From an uncultured Alphaproteobacteria bacterium (GTDB lineage: Bacteria > Pseudomonadota > Alphaproteobacteria > RF32 > CAG-239), in NCBI GenBank assembly GCA_947588655.1, contig CANPYS010000020.1:1-33419 (forward strand): DNA of 33,419 nt, in the 5' to 3' direction. Positions 33,292 to 33,419 of this stretch are shown here, in pieces (within the stretch, counting starts at the first letter, position 1; the number at the start of each line of letters is the position of its first letter). The position numbers and the translations under genes are program-made. The notes below the pieces were generated by a model, which saw only the letters and a list, made by a program, of their open reading frames with translations, was not told the origin of the DNA and did not search any database.

Positions 33292-33419
33292 ATGGGCAGG
33301 ATATTCCTTTTAGTTTTAACATTGGTGTTGTCTGTGACCGCCGATGTTGAAAGTGCATGCTTAAATAATTGCAAGAGTTTACCAAATTGTGCGGATTTGG
33401 GGTATAAGAAGATAACGGA
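33292..33419 (+). CDS. Secreted Cys-rich protein, N-terminal fragment (cut by window edge)
   Basis: ATG at 33292 follows an unusually G-rich ribosome site (AGGGGGAAAT). The visible 42 residues comprise a signal peptide of about 22 residues (IFLLVLTLVLSV, then a cleavage near ESA), followed by CLNNCKSLPNCADLGYKK. A cysteine-rich start with C-x-D/E-L-G-Y is a pattern I recall from repeated surface proteins of uncultured gut alphaproteobacteria; that link is recollection. The rest of the gene lies outside the window. Confidence 0.6.
   Translation, partial: MGRIFLLVLTLVLSVTADVESACLNNCKSLPNCADLGYKKIT

Overview
The window looks like chromosomal DNA from a moderately AT-rich alphaproteobacterium, probably one of the uncultured host- or gut-associated lineages. 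The evidence is the order lppC-type lipoprotein / SRP RNA / dnaX-ybaB-recR, the rsmI-yraN pair, an SufS-SufT-SufE set, and a Cys-rich secreted protein start at the right edge. This placement is inferred from gene content, not from a phylogeny.

Layout. 1-1700: the tail of an IS110-family transposase, a highly structured non-coding stretch ending in a clear terminator, a small outer-membrane beta-barrel gene, palindromic repeats and tRNA-Arg(CCT). 1700-6310: a SixA-like phosphatase (+), then on the minus strand Dps, an 83-residue unknown, a pilin-like protein, tRNA-Gly(CCC) whose 3' end is duplicated 162 bp away, and a DUF2207 membrane protein. 6320-14273 (+): a single-domain GlmU-like uridylyltransferase, a small membrane protein and oligoendopeptidase F, then sufS-sufT-sufE-sucC-sucD-comF in a tight run. 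14270-15452 (-): yraN and rsmI. 15460-19692 (+): the LppC-like lipoprotein, SRP RNA, dnaX, ybaB and recR. 19698-22981 (-): an AT-rich restriction-modification cassette of an HNH endonuclease and two D12-class adenine methyltransferases, wedged directly after recR. 23071-27409: two secreted unknowns (one with an HExxH motif), rlmH and valS. 27406-33105 (-): a complete tripartite RND efflux operon. The right edge holds the start of a secreted Cys-rich protein.

How the genes work together. SufS and SufE form a sulfur donor and acceptor pair, and SufT is a cluster maturation factor; SufBCD is not in the window. The genes following them encode both subunits of a succinyl-CoA synthetase-like protein. 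The alpha subunit has lost the phosphohistidine (Tyr248) and its partner glutamate (Thr209), and the beta subunit has an altered nucleotide loop, so this is probably not an ordinary TCA-cycle enzyme. This is the most unusual point in the window.

Other points worth attention are an A9 slippery site in dnaX with an immediate -1 stop at the domain III/IV boundary (a likely gamma-subunit switch), the two-methyltransferase plus HNH R-M cassette, the structured RNA beside the IS110 remnant, and the tRNA-Gly 3'-end duplication. Several promoters and terminators are readable by eye; the best are for valS (TTGACA-N17-TATAAC) and tRNA-Gly (TTGATT-N17-TTTAAT).
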